This document shows positions 43,145-55,624 of a stretch of 64,000 nucleotides of DNA, one piece after another. Origin of the DNA: Thelephora terrestris (lineage: Eukaryota > Basidiomycota > Agaricomycetes > Thelephorales > Thelephoraceae); assembly GCA_015956445.1 (NCBI GenBank), contig WIUZ02000016.1:62001-126000 (forward strand), read 5' to 3'. A program made the position numbers and the translations under genes. Every line of letters starts with the position of its first letter. Position 1 is the first letter of the stretch. Below the pieces are notes generated by a model. It saw only the letters and a program-made list of their open reading frames with translations. It made no database searches and was not told where the DNA came from.

Positions 43145-46100
43145 ATGGCAGATCTGGCCGAGATCACAGAGGATTTGTTGGTCCCTCTCATCCGCCCAGG
43201 ATCGTACCAGCTAACTTCTGTCTGCGTTCGCAGCAGAACGGACGATGAGAACGGCTCGAAACACGAGGATGAGACAGAATCGCCTCGTCAGAACGCCACA
43301 AAACGAAAGAGGTGCGTTCTATCGTGTCCGCATCCTTCGCTTCGTTGAGCATTTGATCCTCAGGACGAGGAGTCGTCGGAACTCAAGAGGATCTCAAAGT
43401 GATCCCCAGACCGGGTATATTTTATCTCTTCCATCATCGATCGATACGTATGTATCTGACCTCTAACCTCAGCCGAGTCCTCGAAGAAAGTCAGGAGGAG
43501 GATGAGGGTGGCGGAAGAAGTGCTCAACCACAGGCCGATGAGTGAGTTTTTTTTGGCGCCTGACCGAGCGGTGCTAAGATCGTCTCCCAGCCAGAAACAA
43601 GGAATGTCGTCCATTGAGCAAGAACATCAAGCCAAATTCTACGAGGACTATCGCAAAGTCGCCCAAGAGTTCGACAAGGAATTCCTCAAGAAATACGAAG
43701 AGGATCTGAATACAACCCTGATCTTCGTAAGCAGAGTCCACATGAAACTGTTCTGAACACGTATTCACCAGAGAAACAGGCTGGTCTGTTCTCTGCCGTT
43801 ACGTCCGCGTTTATCATCCAAGTCGCCACCCAACTGCAGCCAGACCCGGGCGACGAGACAGCCGCGCTGCTCCGCATCATCATCTACAAGATGGATAACA
43901 CCACGTTCGGAAACGATGTTCCCACCCTCCCACAATGGACCGGCCCTCCGCGCACCATTGTCCACGTCCAAGCCATCCTCTTCGCAAGTCTTGCCGCCTC
44001 CCTCTTCTCCGCCTTCCTTGCGATGCTCGGCAAGCAGTGGCTGAACCGCTACGAATCAACCGATATGCGAGGGTCGGCCATCGAACGCAGCCAAAGTCGG
44101 CAGAGGAAACTAGATGGCATCAACTCGTGGTACTTCAACTACGTGATGGAGTCGTTGCCGTTGATGCTTCAGGCCGCTTTGCTGCTTCTGGGCTGTGCCC
44201 TTTCGCGATATCTCTGGGACATCGATATCACGATCGCGTCAGTTGTGCTCGGCATCACCTCAATTGGCGTAATCCTCTACGTTTTCATCATTATTGCTGG
44301 GGTGGCTACCAAGAGCTGTCCGTATCAAACACCTGGATCACAATTCCTTCTATACCTGGGGAGGACGCTACATTCAGGCATTGCCTTGGCTTTCAGAACC
44401 ACCTTCAGGCACACCATTGAGGCCATTGAGCGCTCAGCACATTGGTATTGCGAATGGGGAATTCCATTGCGGGTACTGTTTTCCTTCCTCCTTTCTGCCC
44501 TTGCCACCGACGCCCGTCATCTCTGGAGAGCTCTCATCCAGGCATTGGTCATCCCTCCCATAAAAATTTACCATCTTCTTTGCAGGATACTTAACCGGCC
44601 ACAAGACACACCTCCCACCCCAGAGCAGCGATTAATTCGGAAAACTGCCACGCTGGACGTGCGTTGCATCTCATGGACGCTCCAAACATCCCTCGATAAG
44701 GCCATCCACGCTTCTGCCATGCTCTACCTCTTGTCGGTGCTGGAACTTGCCAAATTTGACCCTAACCTTGTTGTACATTGTTTCAACATCTTCATTGGCA
44801 GCATCAGTGTTACCAATCAAAGGGTAGCAATCAGTCGAGGGTCAGAGCAACTTGCAGCATTGTCCGCTGGGTGCTTTTGCCGTATCTTACATCGCCTAGC
44901 GGTCATTGACCTGAAATCAAATGTCTTGGTAGACATCCACCGACGTTACCGCAAGATCTTACCTGGTGTGGTCGATTTCACAGCTCACCCATCACGCTGC
45001 GCAATGATCATGATTCATGCTTTGGTCACAAGGAGATGGATCTCTGACCATCTCTGGTGTGAAGATAGACCATCCAGTCATGAACACATTACACTTGCAC
45101 GGGATTTTACTGCGGTTGCCCTGGCAGAATACCAGCGAGTACAAGGGGTACCACATTGGATCCTCCACTTTGCACTCAACTCCTTGTCCCTCAACCCCTT
45201 GCCACCAGCGCCCGTTGTTGCCGACTGCCTCACGATGATTGCAATTGACCTGGGTTGTGACATTTCAAACATTGCAGCCTTGCATGAGAGGTGTGTATGT
45301 TGAGTCTTATCAGTAGCAACATTTTTAACGAGACTTAGTGTGCAAGTGGAACAATTTTGTACCCTCATCACCCAAAAACTCCAAACCATGGTTGAAGCTG
45401 GTGACCCAGATCCAATCAACTCCAAGCGCCTGGCCATCTGCACGCTACTTCCATATGCGATCTTTCTTGAGCAAGGTGGTCAGCGAGGTGTGGTTGATGC
45501 AATCATCTGTGCTGCAAGGGCCTCAACACGATTGCCACTCCTATACCCCATTCATGCATATTTTGTCACACTGTTTGGGAAACCAAGTTCTCCTTTCCTG
45601 AATCAAGTCATTGTACTTGTGTCCCCACACATAGACTGGGAAGATATCAAACATGGGAAGGAGGCAGTTGTTGGGTGGGCTGCAGCAGTCACGGAAGTTG
45701 CTGATACGGAGGAAGTGACACAGAGTGTGGTTGACACTTTGTTGCAGATTGCAGCCACCTCCCTACGACCACATATTCCAATCAAAATCTGGGCATGGAT
45801 GAAGAAGCAGCCATCTCTCCCACCTGTGTGTGGGGGACGATCAAGAGGAACTAGAGGACACCTTGTTAGCTCTATCCAAGAGCTGAGAGACTTGGAACTT
45901 CTCAAGTCATACTTCCTTCTTGTTTGGTCAGAATGGGAGTGGCCTTATTATCCTGATGAGATGGAGCTCTCAATCAGAGAGGATTTTGGTGGAATTGGGA
46001 TGTGGGGTCACCGGGAAGATCTCATCAAACGGTTGTATTATGTCCTGGAACAGTTGGATCAAGGACTGGAGTACCTTGTACAGCACAACCCATACATCGA

Positions 46101-46305
46101 TCAAATCAACATTGAAATGGCAAAGCCTCGATACAGGAAGCTACAGGATGTGCTCCTGGACGTGGACAGTAAAACAATGAAAACATTAACCCGTAAGTGT
46201 CCTGAGCCAGTTCATTACAACAAGCCCCCTGATTCCTATGGATGTCCACAGAATCCCACTCCACCTTTATGTGTGCTCTACATCATCCATGTCTGTGATC
46301 ACTAG
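43145..46305 (+). CDS. DUF6535 membrane protein, long multi-exon gene
   Basis: Proposed start MADLAEITEDL at 43145. Several small 5' exons up to about 43610 are not fully resolved (GT..AG gaps near 43311-43362, 43400-43473 and 43540-43601). The firm exons are the one ending at 43726 (FLKKYEEDLNTTLIF), then 43780-45290 and 45339 onward, with introns of 53 and 48 bp that keep the frame. The domain runs AGLFSAVTSAFIIQVATQLQ, ETAALLRIIIYKMDN, LPQWTGPPR, AFLAMLGKQWLNRYE, then two strong membrane segments (LLLLGCALSRYLW and a VVLGITSIGVILYVF helix). A long helical C-terminal half follows. The product is about 900 residues, membrane-bound, function unknown. The 3' end is either the TAG at 46303-46305 or lies beyond a possible intron with donor GTAAGT at 46192. 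Confidence 0.75.
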
Positions 46306-47909
46306 TGTGGGAGTCAGTTAACCTTACTTCTTGCTTTATCTCATCATGTTGCCTATTCCATCTATGCCATGACCATTGCAATTTCTCCCTGCTCTCCCTA
46401 ATCTCTATGAATTGTCCTCCCAGTCATTGTGATTTTTTGTATTCTAATCTTCAATGTGCCAACTCCTCTGATGGCTTTCAGTTTCTGTGTGAATTTGCAC
46501 TTGCGACCAAAAGCTTGATTTGACTTGGGAGGTGAGGCAAAAGGGAAAGGGAGTCTGAAATGAGTGGGAAGCTGAGCTTCTCAACGGTACTTGTAGGATA
46601 ATTTGCCAATAAGAATTCATTGCTGAAACGCCCCAGCCACACTGTGTCCAACGTGACAGGCTTTGGATACCTGGTTTCCGGCTTAGCAAAGCTAACAAAA
46701 AGTTGCCATATCCTTCACTGGTGGCTTTCCATGGTGCTCTAGACTGCCCACCTGTCCATCAAGAAAGGAAATTTTGGGACCCAATGGTTGTTCTGGGCCT
46801 CAAAACACTCCAATTTAAAGCGTAGGCTGGAACACCTTATGCTTCTAGAGCCCGTTCAGCGATGTCTGTCCCTGTGGAGATCCTCTAGATTCCACCATTA
46901 CCATCTGGAAGAACCTTCGCGATTAAGCAAGACTATATATCTGATGCTTAATCGGGTGGTGACCACATCTATGTGAATACTGTACCAACCCGACCAAGCT
47001 GGCAGAGGGATTTTGATGACAAAAACAGGTAGAGTCAGCAATGGCGGCAGCAGGCTGGATGACGATGACGTCCGGACCCAGGGAATTAATTGCGGATTTT
47101 TGAATAGTGAAAGTGAACCCCGCACCTGGCGGTTAAGATCGCCAGCGAGAAAGGTGCAAACGACGAACATGAACGTAGAGTACCAGGCAGCCCTGCCGCA
47201 CCTGTGGATCTCACGGGGACGTGCCAAGAAAGGGACTTGAGAAGGGGTTTGTGGTCTGCCAACCGCGCTTTGTACACCTGCATTGCGAGAGCGTTATACC
47301 CCCACCGTCAACAAATATTTGGTGCAGTATTGGTTGGCATTAAACTCATGAGAAATATACCATCACGAGCCACACTCGCGCAGCTGGGATCCAGAGCAAG
47401 ATTATTGTGATTCTGATGTACGCCTTTGCATTAGCAGGCGACAAAACACGTCCACATCAAATAGCACTCACATATTGCGTCCAAGCGCGACAAGCGAGTC
47501 CAACTCCGAGGACATATGAAACAAGAACCACGACCGAGAAGGTAACTGCGATACGGATGAGAGAAGAGCACGAGGGAACTCCTCAATTCAAGCGGGTGTC
47601 AATTAGCCAAGTCTGTTGATCCCTTCCTTCCGCTCGGCCTTCAAAGTTTGAACTCCAATCTTTCTCACCAGCGGACGACGTTCGTTCAGTCAGGGTCGCG
47701 TAACCATGACCGACACTGGCGTGCCGAGCCCCATCCTTGTATTCCTCGATACACATCTTCTACCAGCGCCGCTGGCCCCTCACACACTCCCTTCGATATT
47801 TGATCTGCCGCTGGTGATGTCGCGTCGTTTTCTTGGCGTTGGAGCATTAGATTTTTCGCGAGAACAAAAAAAGGGGGCCATTGAAGTGAAGAAGCTTGTA
47901 GGGTGCTAC
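45802..47909. repeat. Segmental duplication, copy 2, left part
   Basis: Matches 35747-38009. It covers the DUF6535 3' end and following DNA up to the hAT insertion; the match resumes at 63703. About 1.6 kb after the gene (46306-47901) holds no convincing gene. Some weak frames on - have hydrophobic segments (for example near 47150-47230 and 47480-47590) that might be membrane-protein remnants. Confidence 0.85.
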
Positions 47910-48355
47910 CAGGGGGGGCGCGGCAGCGCACCCGGGGACACGCAACTGTCCCTAGGGACCCCCCCCACCCCAGTGTCCGGGGTCCCCGATCTGGATGATC
48001 GAACGAAAAATGCAGGGGGTGCGGTTGCAGAGTGGTCTGCGCACTTTCTGGGGAAGGTTTTGCTTGCTGAGTTGGAGCAATGCCCACAAGGAATATTTTT
48101 TTCCTATATACCCATGCAAAATAACCAATGGTTTTCTATGGAACGGAAAAACACGCTGTCGGACCCCAGGATTATCATTATTTATTTTACGATTTTACGC
48201 ACAATTTATACTCAACAGACTGGTCAATGGGTTATTTAAATGATTTAAATATTGTTTAATCCAGATAAGATTAGATAACAGAAATCTAATTATAATCCAT
48301 TGTAGATAAGATAAGATAAGGATCCTACAGATTAGATCAAGAGATCAGATAGCCA

Positions 48356-48559
48356 TGGAAAGCCCTAGAACATCATGGAACTTCCTGGAACATGCTGGAA
48401 AGTGCTGGAACATTCTAGAAGGTAACAGAACGTCACAAATGTGATAACTTGTCACACCAAGAATGCTGTGGAAGCAGATGGAACATGACGGAATATTATG
48501 GAACATTGTGGAAAGTGCTGGAATGTTCTGGAACATTCTTGTGTAAAATAGTATATATA
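48356..48559 (+). promoter_or_regulatory. LTR promoter: heat-shock-element-like array plus TATA box
   Basis: Two clusters of GAA/TTC units. The first (about 48366-48420) has GAA recurring every 10 bp, ending in GGAACATTCTAGAAGG, a perfect three-unit heat-shock element. The second (about 48478-48540) ends with GGAATGTTCTGGAACATTC, a perfect four-unit element. TATATATA follows at 48552-48559. The same arrangement is present in the other LTRs (62036-62239 and, reversed, about 20700-20890). Heat shock factor binds alternating nGAAn/nTTCn units, so induction by stress is a reasonable inference. Confidence 0.55.
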
Positions 48560-49164
48560 GACCTCAACCCCACTTCTAAGAGAAAAACAGGTACCTACTG
48601 CTCAGGAGAAAAGCACAGTTTGCTCTATCCTCACATCAGCTGAGCATCCTTTTGCTCAGTGTCTCTTTTCCCCCCCCACTTTACATCTACCCCCTCTCTC
48701 TCTACATCTACCCTCTAAAGTATCTACCTCAATTCCCTTAGGACTGATTGGTTGAGTGATTTGAGCAATCACATACCATATTTTAGCCCTACCCTCTGTG
48801 AGAAGAAGTTCTAAGTCAGAAGAACTGAATAAGCTTAGTACACTTGAGACGTTGGAATCTTGGTATCTGTAGTACTAAAGTCTGAAACTTTAGGCAGATA
48901 ACCCCACCTCAGAGAAGTGACTGACTGAGTGACAGCCAGATTTAGCAGTACCACAAGGACTTACGACATATTTTACGACATAGGTTTATTATCTGAAGAT
49001 TATTGAAGACATATCAGTTAGACGTACTAGACGTCATCTGCAGCAAAGTTTAGGGTATCAGTTATACCCTCCCAGTTTTACAACATATCTTGTCACCTTT
49101 ACAACATATCTAGCACAGCCCCAGGTGTAAGTGTACACCTTCCCTTTTAGGTCTAGTCACACGA

Positions 49165-49300
49165 CACAGCCTCAACACAGCCTTAGGCATAGCCCTAAGC
49201 ACAGCATCAATACACAGCCTCAATACACAGCCTTAGGCACAGCCCTAAGCACAGCCCTAAGCACAGCATCAAAGCACAGCATCAAAGCACAGCCTTAGGA
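49165..49300 (+). repeat. Minisatellite in the LTR
   Basis: Degenerate tandem units of about 11-14 bp built on CACAGCCTYAA and CACAGCATCAA. Present in all LTR copies; copy 2 has one unit fewer. Confidence 0.7.
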
Positions 49301-49836
49301 ATTCAGCCTCAAACACACCATTTGAGCACCCCCCTCTTTCCCCCTCCCCTTTAGTCTACCCCAGTAGATCATCCCCTCCACTCTTGATCTCCCCTTAGAT
49401 CAGGAACTCCATTCCCATCAAATCACCACCAAACCCCCACACACCAGATAAGTGTCTAATCAAGGAACAGGAACAATTGAGTGATATAGTACGTCTGATT
49501 CCCTTGGAATAATACTGAAGGACACACTCACAGAGTAGATCCCTCAGCGAACTCATCAGGTCCGAGAGCCGGAAAGAGGAACCCCGCTCACCCTGTGGAG
49601 TTGTTAGTCGCGTTCATAGACTACTCAACCAGCCTGCTTAGCTTCTATACACTTAGTCTCTAAGCGAACCAACTGGGTCTAGTTATCTTCTGTATAGAAC
49701 ATAACACTACACCACCCACGACCACGACAACTGGAGCCCACGGCGAGGGAATCCAGTGTAAATACACATATCACCCAAGACACCATACATACCATTAGAC
49801 CCTTATCCACCCCTATCCCCCCTCCCTACTACTACC

Positions 49837-50442
49837 ATGACTCGTTTGTCTGAATCTGAGAATGAACGGTCCCCAACCACTAGGAATGAGGAATTCTTCC
49901 CCTATACTGGTTCCTATTTGGAACTACCTTCCCCTAACAGATCACGTGCTCCACGTACATTCAATGGAGAACCTCACAGTCTGGAACCTTTCCTGGAAAC
50001 CTATGAACACCTCTGTGAACGTTACAGGATTATTGCATCCAGAGAAAAGTACCAAGGACTTGTCAGGTATTGCAGTGACAAGGTAGCTCGGAAACTCCGG
50101 AGCTTGCCTTCCCATGCCAATAGAGATTATATTGAACTCTTGAAGGATTTAGAATACTTCTTTGGAGAAAAAGAGGTATGCCTAAACATGGGAAAAATCG
50201 AGGGATTTACAGCTAAATGGAGACAACACAAGATGCGTACTCTCCATGACTTCAAGAAGTACCAGTTAGATTTTTGGAAACTGGTAGGCTTAGCTAAAGA
50301 GAAGAAGAGAATCTCCAACAGGGAGGTTCGCAGATACTTCTGGGAAGGACTGAATGGGTCCCTCAGAAGGCAGCTGGAATCACATATGAGAATGGTGAAC
50401 CCAGATTTGGACGTAACCATCCCATTTGAGATCTCACAGTAG
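49837..50442 (+). CDS. Gag of gypsy copy 1, interrupted
   Basis: Begins MTRLSESENERSPTTRNEEF about 108 bp after the LTR. It has a Ty3-type capsid-like part (PRTFNGEPHSLEPFLETYEH, YCSDKVARKLRSLPS, FEYFFGEKE-like block, WRQHKMRTLHDFKKYQLDFW, REVRRYFWEGL). The frame runs into the palindrome at 50437, so only the first part of the capsid protein is encoded. Its role is to form the particle around the element's RNA. Confidence 0.7.
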   Translation: MTRLSESENERSPTTRNEEFFPYTGSYLELPSPNRSRAPRTFNGEPHSLEPFLETYEHLCERYRIIASREKYQGLVRYCSDKVARKLRSLPSHANRDYIELLKDLEYFFGEKEVCLNMGKIEGFTAKWRQHKMRTLHDFKKYQLDFWKLVGLAKEKKRISNREVRRYFWEGLNGSLRRQLESHMRMVNPDLDVTIPFEISQ

Positions 50443-51409
50443 TCCTTATTAGATGTAGATGCACATTACCACGGTATCTCGTATTTGTGCAATCTAGCAT
50501 GCGGTAGTTTGTGCAATGCTATAGGCATTGCAATTGGGCCTGCAGGTTGTGCAATGCCGACGATATGGTACTACTGGGTGACTGGGTCAGCTTATATGAG
50601 CCAGTCATGTGATTTTCCCAAAAAGGAATTTTTTATGGCTGACATAAGCAGGTCATGTGACTGAAAAAAGTGAATGTTGCTTATATAATCAGATCATGTG
50701 ACCGACCAAAAAAGGAAAGTTTTGATGGCTTACATAAGCAACTCAAAAATGATTTTGGCATCAAAATTTCCTTTTTAGGAAATTTTGATGGCTGACATAA
50801 TCAGGTCATGTGACTGAAAAAAGTGGGTGTTGCTTATGTAATCAGGTCATGTGACCGACCAAAAAAGGAAAGTTTTGATGGCTTACATAAGTGTCTCAAA
50901 AATGCTTTTGGAGGGGTCTTTCCTAAAAAGGAAATTCCTTTTTAGGAAATATTTGATGGATTACCACAAAAGGAAATTTTGATGGCTTACATAAGCAACT
51001 CAGAAATGCATTTGGCAGAAATTACCAAAAAAGGAAATTTCCTTTTTAGGAAATACTTTCCAAAAAAGGAAATTATATGCTAAAAAACTCGGAAAAATGC
51101 CAGAAAAATCCTAAAAAATACCGAAAAAATTCCCACGGGTCTGGAAAGTGCTCAAAATTGCAAATAAATACCAGAAATATTCAAATAAATCATTTTTCTG
51201 GCTGGATCCTGGAAAAATCCGGAAAAATTGCCAGAAATTCCAGAATATGTATAAATATTTTATAAAAATTATTCTGATTTTTTTTGTTCATTAAATAGCT
51301 TGTAATTTTGATATTAATGTATTTTCTGCTCCAAAAAATTAATAAAAGTTGATAATTACAAATATATTCATAGTCTTCATTATATCATAAACTACCCCTA
51401 TAACTGGTC

Positions 51410-51610
51410 CTAGACCTACCCTAACCCTAAACCTAAACTTCAACCTGCCCTAAACCTAACCTAACCTAACCTAACCTAACCTAACCTAACCTAACCTAAC
51501 CCTAAACCTAAACCTAAACCTAAACCTAACCTAACCTAAACCTAAACCTAACCTAACCTAAACCTAACCTAGTACAAAACCTAAACCTAAACCTAACCTG
51601 CCCTACACCT
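51410..51610 (+). repeat. Telomere-like CCTAA repeats, left arm
   Basis: Tandem CCTAA with some CCCTAA and CCTAAA, followed by a TCTTATC run at about 51630-51660. The motif reads towards the centre of the palindrome. Confidence 0.75.
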
Positions 51611-52724
51611 AACCTGGCCTAGTTTGGCCTTATCTTATCTTATCTTATCTTATCTTATCATGTCTTACCTAGCCTAAACCTAACCTAACCCAGCCTAGCC
51701 TAACCTGACATAGTCCACTTAACCTAGTCCACCACAGATCACCCAACCTAACCTGACCTAAAGTGGTCCACCTGACCCAGCCTGATGCAACTTGACTTGA
51801 TCTTATCTAATCAGCTGTCATCTTATCTGCCCTTAATCTAAATGCCTTAGCTGACCAACGTCTAACCCAACCTCACCCAGCTCACCAGCACATGACTGGG
51901 CCACAGGAACACACTATGAGCTGTACCATCCCATACCCTGTATCCAACTGTCACTCAAGTACAACAACTGTGGTGGACCTACAAGTTAGTGGACCTACAA
52001 GCCCACAGACCCACAACTTTAGACTGCTCACTCAGTGGAGACATCTGTTATCCAACCTCACCCATGTACTGCTCTCATCCTGTGTTCTGTGCCAGACCCC
52101 AACTTCACCACAACTCAAGTTCAGCCACCTGGCTGGACCATGTGCTCTCAGGCCTACCAATCCAGGGATGCACAACTGGTGGTCTATATCAATCTGGCTT
52201 GTAGGTTCAGCCACCCGGCTGATCTTGAGTTGTGGTGAAGTTGGGGTCCGGCACAGAACACAGGATGAGAGCAGTACATGGGTGAGGTTGGATAACAGAT
52301 GTCTCCACTGAGTGAGCAGTCTAAAGTTGTGGGTCTGTGGGCTTGTAGGTCCACTAACTTGTAGGTCCACCACAGTTGTTGTACTTGAGTGACAGTTGGA
52401 TACAGGGTATGGGATGGTACAGCTCATAGTGTGTTCCTGTGGCCCAGTCATGTGCTGGTGAGCTGGGTGAGGTTGGGTTAGACGTTGGTCAGCTAAGGCA
52501 TTTAGATTAAGGGCAGATAAGATGACAGCTGATTAGATAAGATCAAGTCAAGTTGCATCAGGCTGGGTCAGGTGGACCACTTTAGGTCAGGTTAGGTTGG
52601 GTGATCTGTGGTGGACTAGGTTAAGTGGACTATGTCAGGTTAGGCTAGGCTGGGTTAGGTTAGGTTTAGGCTAGGTAAGACATGATAAGATAAGATAAGA
52701 TAAGATAAGATAAGGCCAAACTAG

Positions 52725-52960
52725 GCCAGGTTAGGTGTAGGGCAGGTTAGGTTTAGGTTTAGGTTTTGTACTAGGTTAGGTTTAGGTTAGGTTAGGTTTA
52801 GGTTTAGGTTAGGTTAGGTTTAGGTTTAGGTTTAGGTTTAGGGTTAGGTTAGGTTAGGTTAGGTTAGGTTAGGTTAGGTTAGGTTAGGTTAGGTTAGGTT
52901 AGGTTAGGTTTAGGGCAGGTTGAAGTTTAGGTTTAGGGTTAGGGTAGGTCTAGGACCAGT
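52725..52960 (-). repeat. Telomere-like TTAGG repeats, right arm
   Basis: Inverted counterpart of 51410-51610, longer by several units in the pure TTAGG tract (about 52845-52910). Confidence 0.75.
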
Positions 52961-53925
52961 TATAGGGGTAGTTTATGATATAATGAAGACTATGAATATA
53001 TTTGTAATTATCAACTTTTATTAATTTTTTGGAGCAGAAAATACATTAATATCAAAATTACAAGCTATTTAATGAACAAAAAAAATCAGAATAATTTTTA
53101 TAAAATATTTATACATATTCTGGAATTTCTGGCAATTTTTCCGGATTTTTCCAGGATCCAGCCAGAAAAATGATTTATTTGAATATTTCTGGTATTTATT
53201 TGCAATTTTGAGCACTTTCCAGACCCGTGGGAATTTTTCGGTATTTTTTAGGATTTTTCTGGCATTTTTCCGAGTTTTTTAGCATATAATTTCCTTTTTT
53301 GGAAAGTATTTCCTAAAAAGGAAATTTCCTTTTTTGGTAATTTCTGCCAAATGCATTTCTGAGTTGCTTATGTAAGCCATCAAAATTTCCTTTTGTGGTA
53401 ATCCATCAAATATTTCCTAAAAAGGAATTTCCTTTTTAGGAAAGACCCCTCCAAAAGCATTTTTGAGACACTTATGTAAGCCATCAAAACTTTCCTTTTT
53501 TGGTCGGTCACATGACCTGATTACATAAGCAACACCCACTTTTTTCAGTCACATGACCTGATTATGTCAGCCATCAAAATTTCCTAAAAAGGAAATTTTG
53601 ATGCCAAAATCATTTTTGAGTTGCTTATGTAAGCCATCAAAACTTTCCTTTTTTGGTCGGTCACATGATCTGATTATATAAGCAACATTCACTTTTTTCA
53701 GTCACATGACCTGCTTATGTCAGCCATAAAAAATTCCTTTTTGGGAAAATCACATGACTGGCTCATATAAGCTGACCCAGTCACCCAGTAGTACCATATC
53801 GTCGGCATTGCACAACCTGCAGGCCCAATTGCAATGCCTATAGCATTGCACAAACTACCGCATGCTAGATTGCACAAATACGAGATACCGTGGTAATGTG
53901 CATCTACATCTAATAAGGACTACTG

Positions 53926-55624
53926 GCCTACCAACATACCCCGACCCCGACCTTATACCTCCACCCCAACTCTATCCCGGCCTCTCAACTCTCTTTTTTC
54001 GACATTAACGACTACCCTACAACCACCTCTATCGGCTAATTCACCTTTTACGACACCCCGCATTCCCCAAACAGTAAATTTCCCCGCCTAATCTCTCTCT
54101 CACTCATTTTCGCCTACTCTCCCTCTCTCTCTCTCAACTCCCTCTCTCACCTACCCGCCTCTCGCCTGACTACCACGGAAACGCCAACGGCGTCTAGTAC
54201 CCTAACCCTTAGACTGGGTACCGCGCGTTCGTGACCTTCCGCTAAGTCCCCCGTCTCGATTTCTTTTCGTCCCGCCCCCTCTATCCCGTTCCGCCAAACT
54301 CCCTCTCTCCTTCTCACTTTCCCTTGATATTTCCTATATTTTACTTGGTCCTAATCTCTCTCAGACCTAGCCTAGCCTGGTCTACCGCCTCACATATCTC
54401 GCGCCCAATCTTCTCCAGATCCCGCGTCTACCGCGCCGCTCAACCGTCGCCCTTCCGTCAACACTCAGATCCCACCTCCCCTTCCGAAGACCTCGACCGC
54501 AACCTCTCTCCACCCCCGCCGTTTCTCTCTTCCCCCTCAAACCAACCTCCCGCCGTTCCTACCGCCTCTCCTGCGCACGCCGCTGCCCTCGTCTCCTCCA
54601 AACGAGCGCGCCCGCCGTCACCACCACCCGATCTCTACGTCTCGATCTTTCCGTACCTCGCTCCCCTTCAGGCTTTTGTTACCGTTCTCTAACACCCTTC
54701 CTTTCAACAACCTTACCTTTCGCCTGAACGTTAGTCGTTCCCTTTTGCCCCCCCCCTTCTTTTCTACGCCCCTTTCCATTCAATACTACCCTTCACCTTC
54801 TTCCCACCTTATTTTTTTTTACGGACAACTCACCCCTCTCCCCGCGTCGGTTATTTGTTTCTATTGATCACGGCGTATTGGATATACGCTTTGATTTTGT
54901 TAGTTTTTTTTTTCTCATTTGCTCCTCATTGCCGCGCACATATTACTACTTCCATAGGTAAACTACTTTACTGTTAGTTTATCTCAAGTGCAACAAGAGT
55001 AACCCTTACCTCCTTTTCAACCTAACTCTCGTGTGATAAGTCCTCGGCTTATCAAGCCCTCTCTCACGCCTTACTGAAAGGTTAAAGTATTTTTCTTAGT
55101 TGGGCCGATTTTTATTATTATTATTCGGTCTCTATCCTACCCTTCTCTCGTTTCCCACTCCTCTTTCCCGTCGTACGCCGCATACTAATCGCGCGGCGCA
55201 ACTTGAAAAAGTTCCCCGCGGATTCGGATTTTCGCCCTCCCTCTATTCAATTTTTTTTACCTTGTTTTCACCCTTAAATAGTTCCCCGCGACCTCGTTGC
55301 CTTATTTTAAATTTTTATTCCCTCCACCCGTTCTTTCCTCTCCTTTGTTCCCCCTCTCTGTTTTTCCGTGCCCCGATCATTTTCTTCCGCTCTCCCGGTT
55401 TCCCCTTCCTCTTTTATTTCTTTTTCCCACGACCTCTCCGCCTCGATCTTCGTCCCGCTTCATCGAGTCTTTACCCTTTCTTCCTTAGCTTTTTTTTTCG
55501 GTTTCTCCCGCCCGCCCACCCTTCCGGCCTTTGCTGATTTTTTTTCTTTTCCTTCTTTTTTTTATTTTTGTTTGTTGTGGGTGCCCGTTGGTACAGGTGA
55601 AATAAAATTTTTATTTTACATACC
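53926..55624 (+). other. Leader between the palindrome and pol
   Basis: Pyrimidine-rich DNA that matches the reverse complement of about 27279-28965 in copy 2. The region immediately before pol (ATTTTTATTTTACATACC) is shared exactly. Open frames in it are low-complexity Pro/Ser/Phe-rich and not convincing. In copy 2 a further 1.1 kb precedes this segment. Confidence 0.5.

Larger units (their letters stand above)
48157..49729 (+). repeat. 5' LTR of gypsy copy 1
   Basis: 1573 bp, TGTCGG..CGACA. It contains an array of GAA/TTC units and a TATA box in its first 400 bp, which marks U3, and a long R-U5 part with a CACAGC minisatellite. Directly after it CTGGAGCCCACGG (49731) may be the primer-binding site, since it carries the TGG expected opposite a tRNA CCA end. 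Confidence 0.92.
50437..53925. mobile_element. Giant foldback/palindrome (3489 bp) with telomere-like repeats
   Basis: The ends CAGTAGTCCTTATTAGATG and its reverse complement mark a near-perfect inverted repeat with arms of about 1.68-1.74 kb and a spacer of about 105 bp around 52118-52222. Each arm holds the same ordered parts. A unique end with ATTGCACAA motifs comes first, then AT-rich sequence of repeated GGAAATTTTGATGGC units, then CCTAA repeats, a TCTTA run and an inner unique part. The right arm has more TTAGG units than the left. No reading frame fits a transposase and no target duplication is evident. It is inserted in gag. A related, more diverged copy is at 30064-32318. Confidence 0.8.

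Noticed and set aside
47937-48239. Frame running through the hAT end into the LTR
   Set aside because: Chance open stretch across a transposon junction without motifs.
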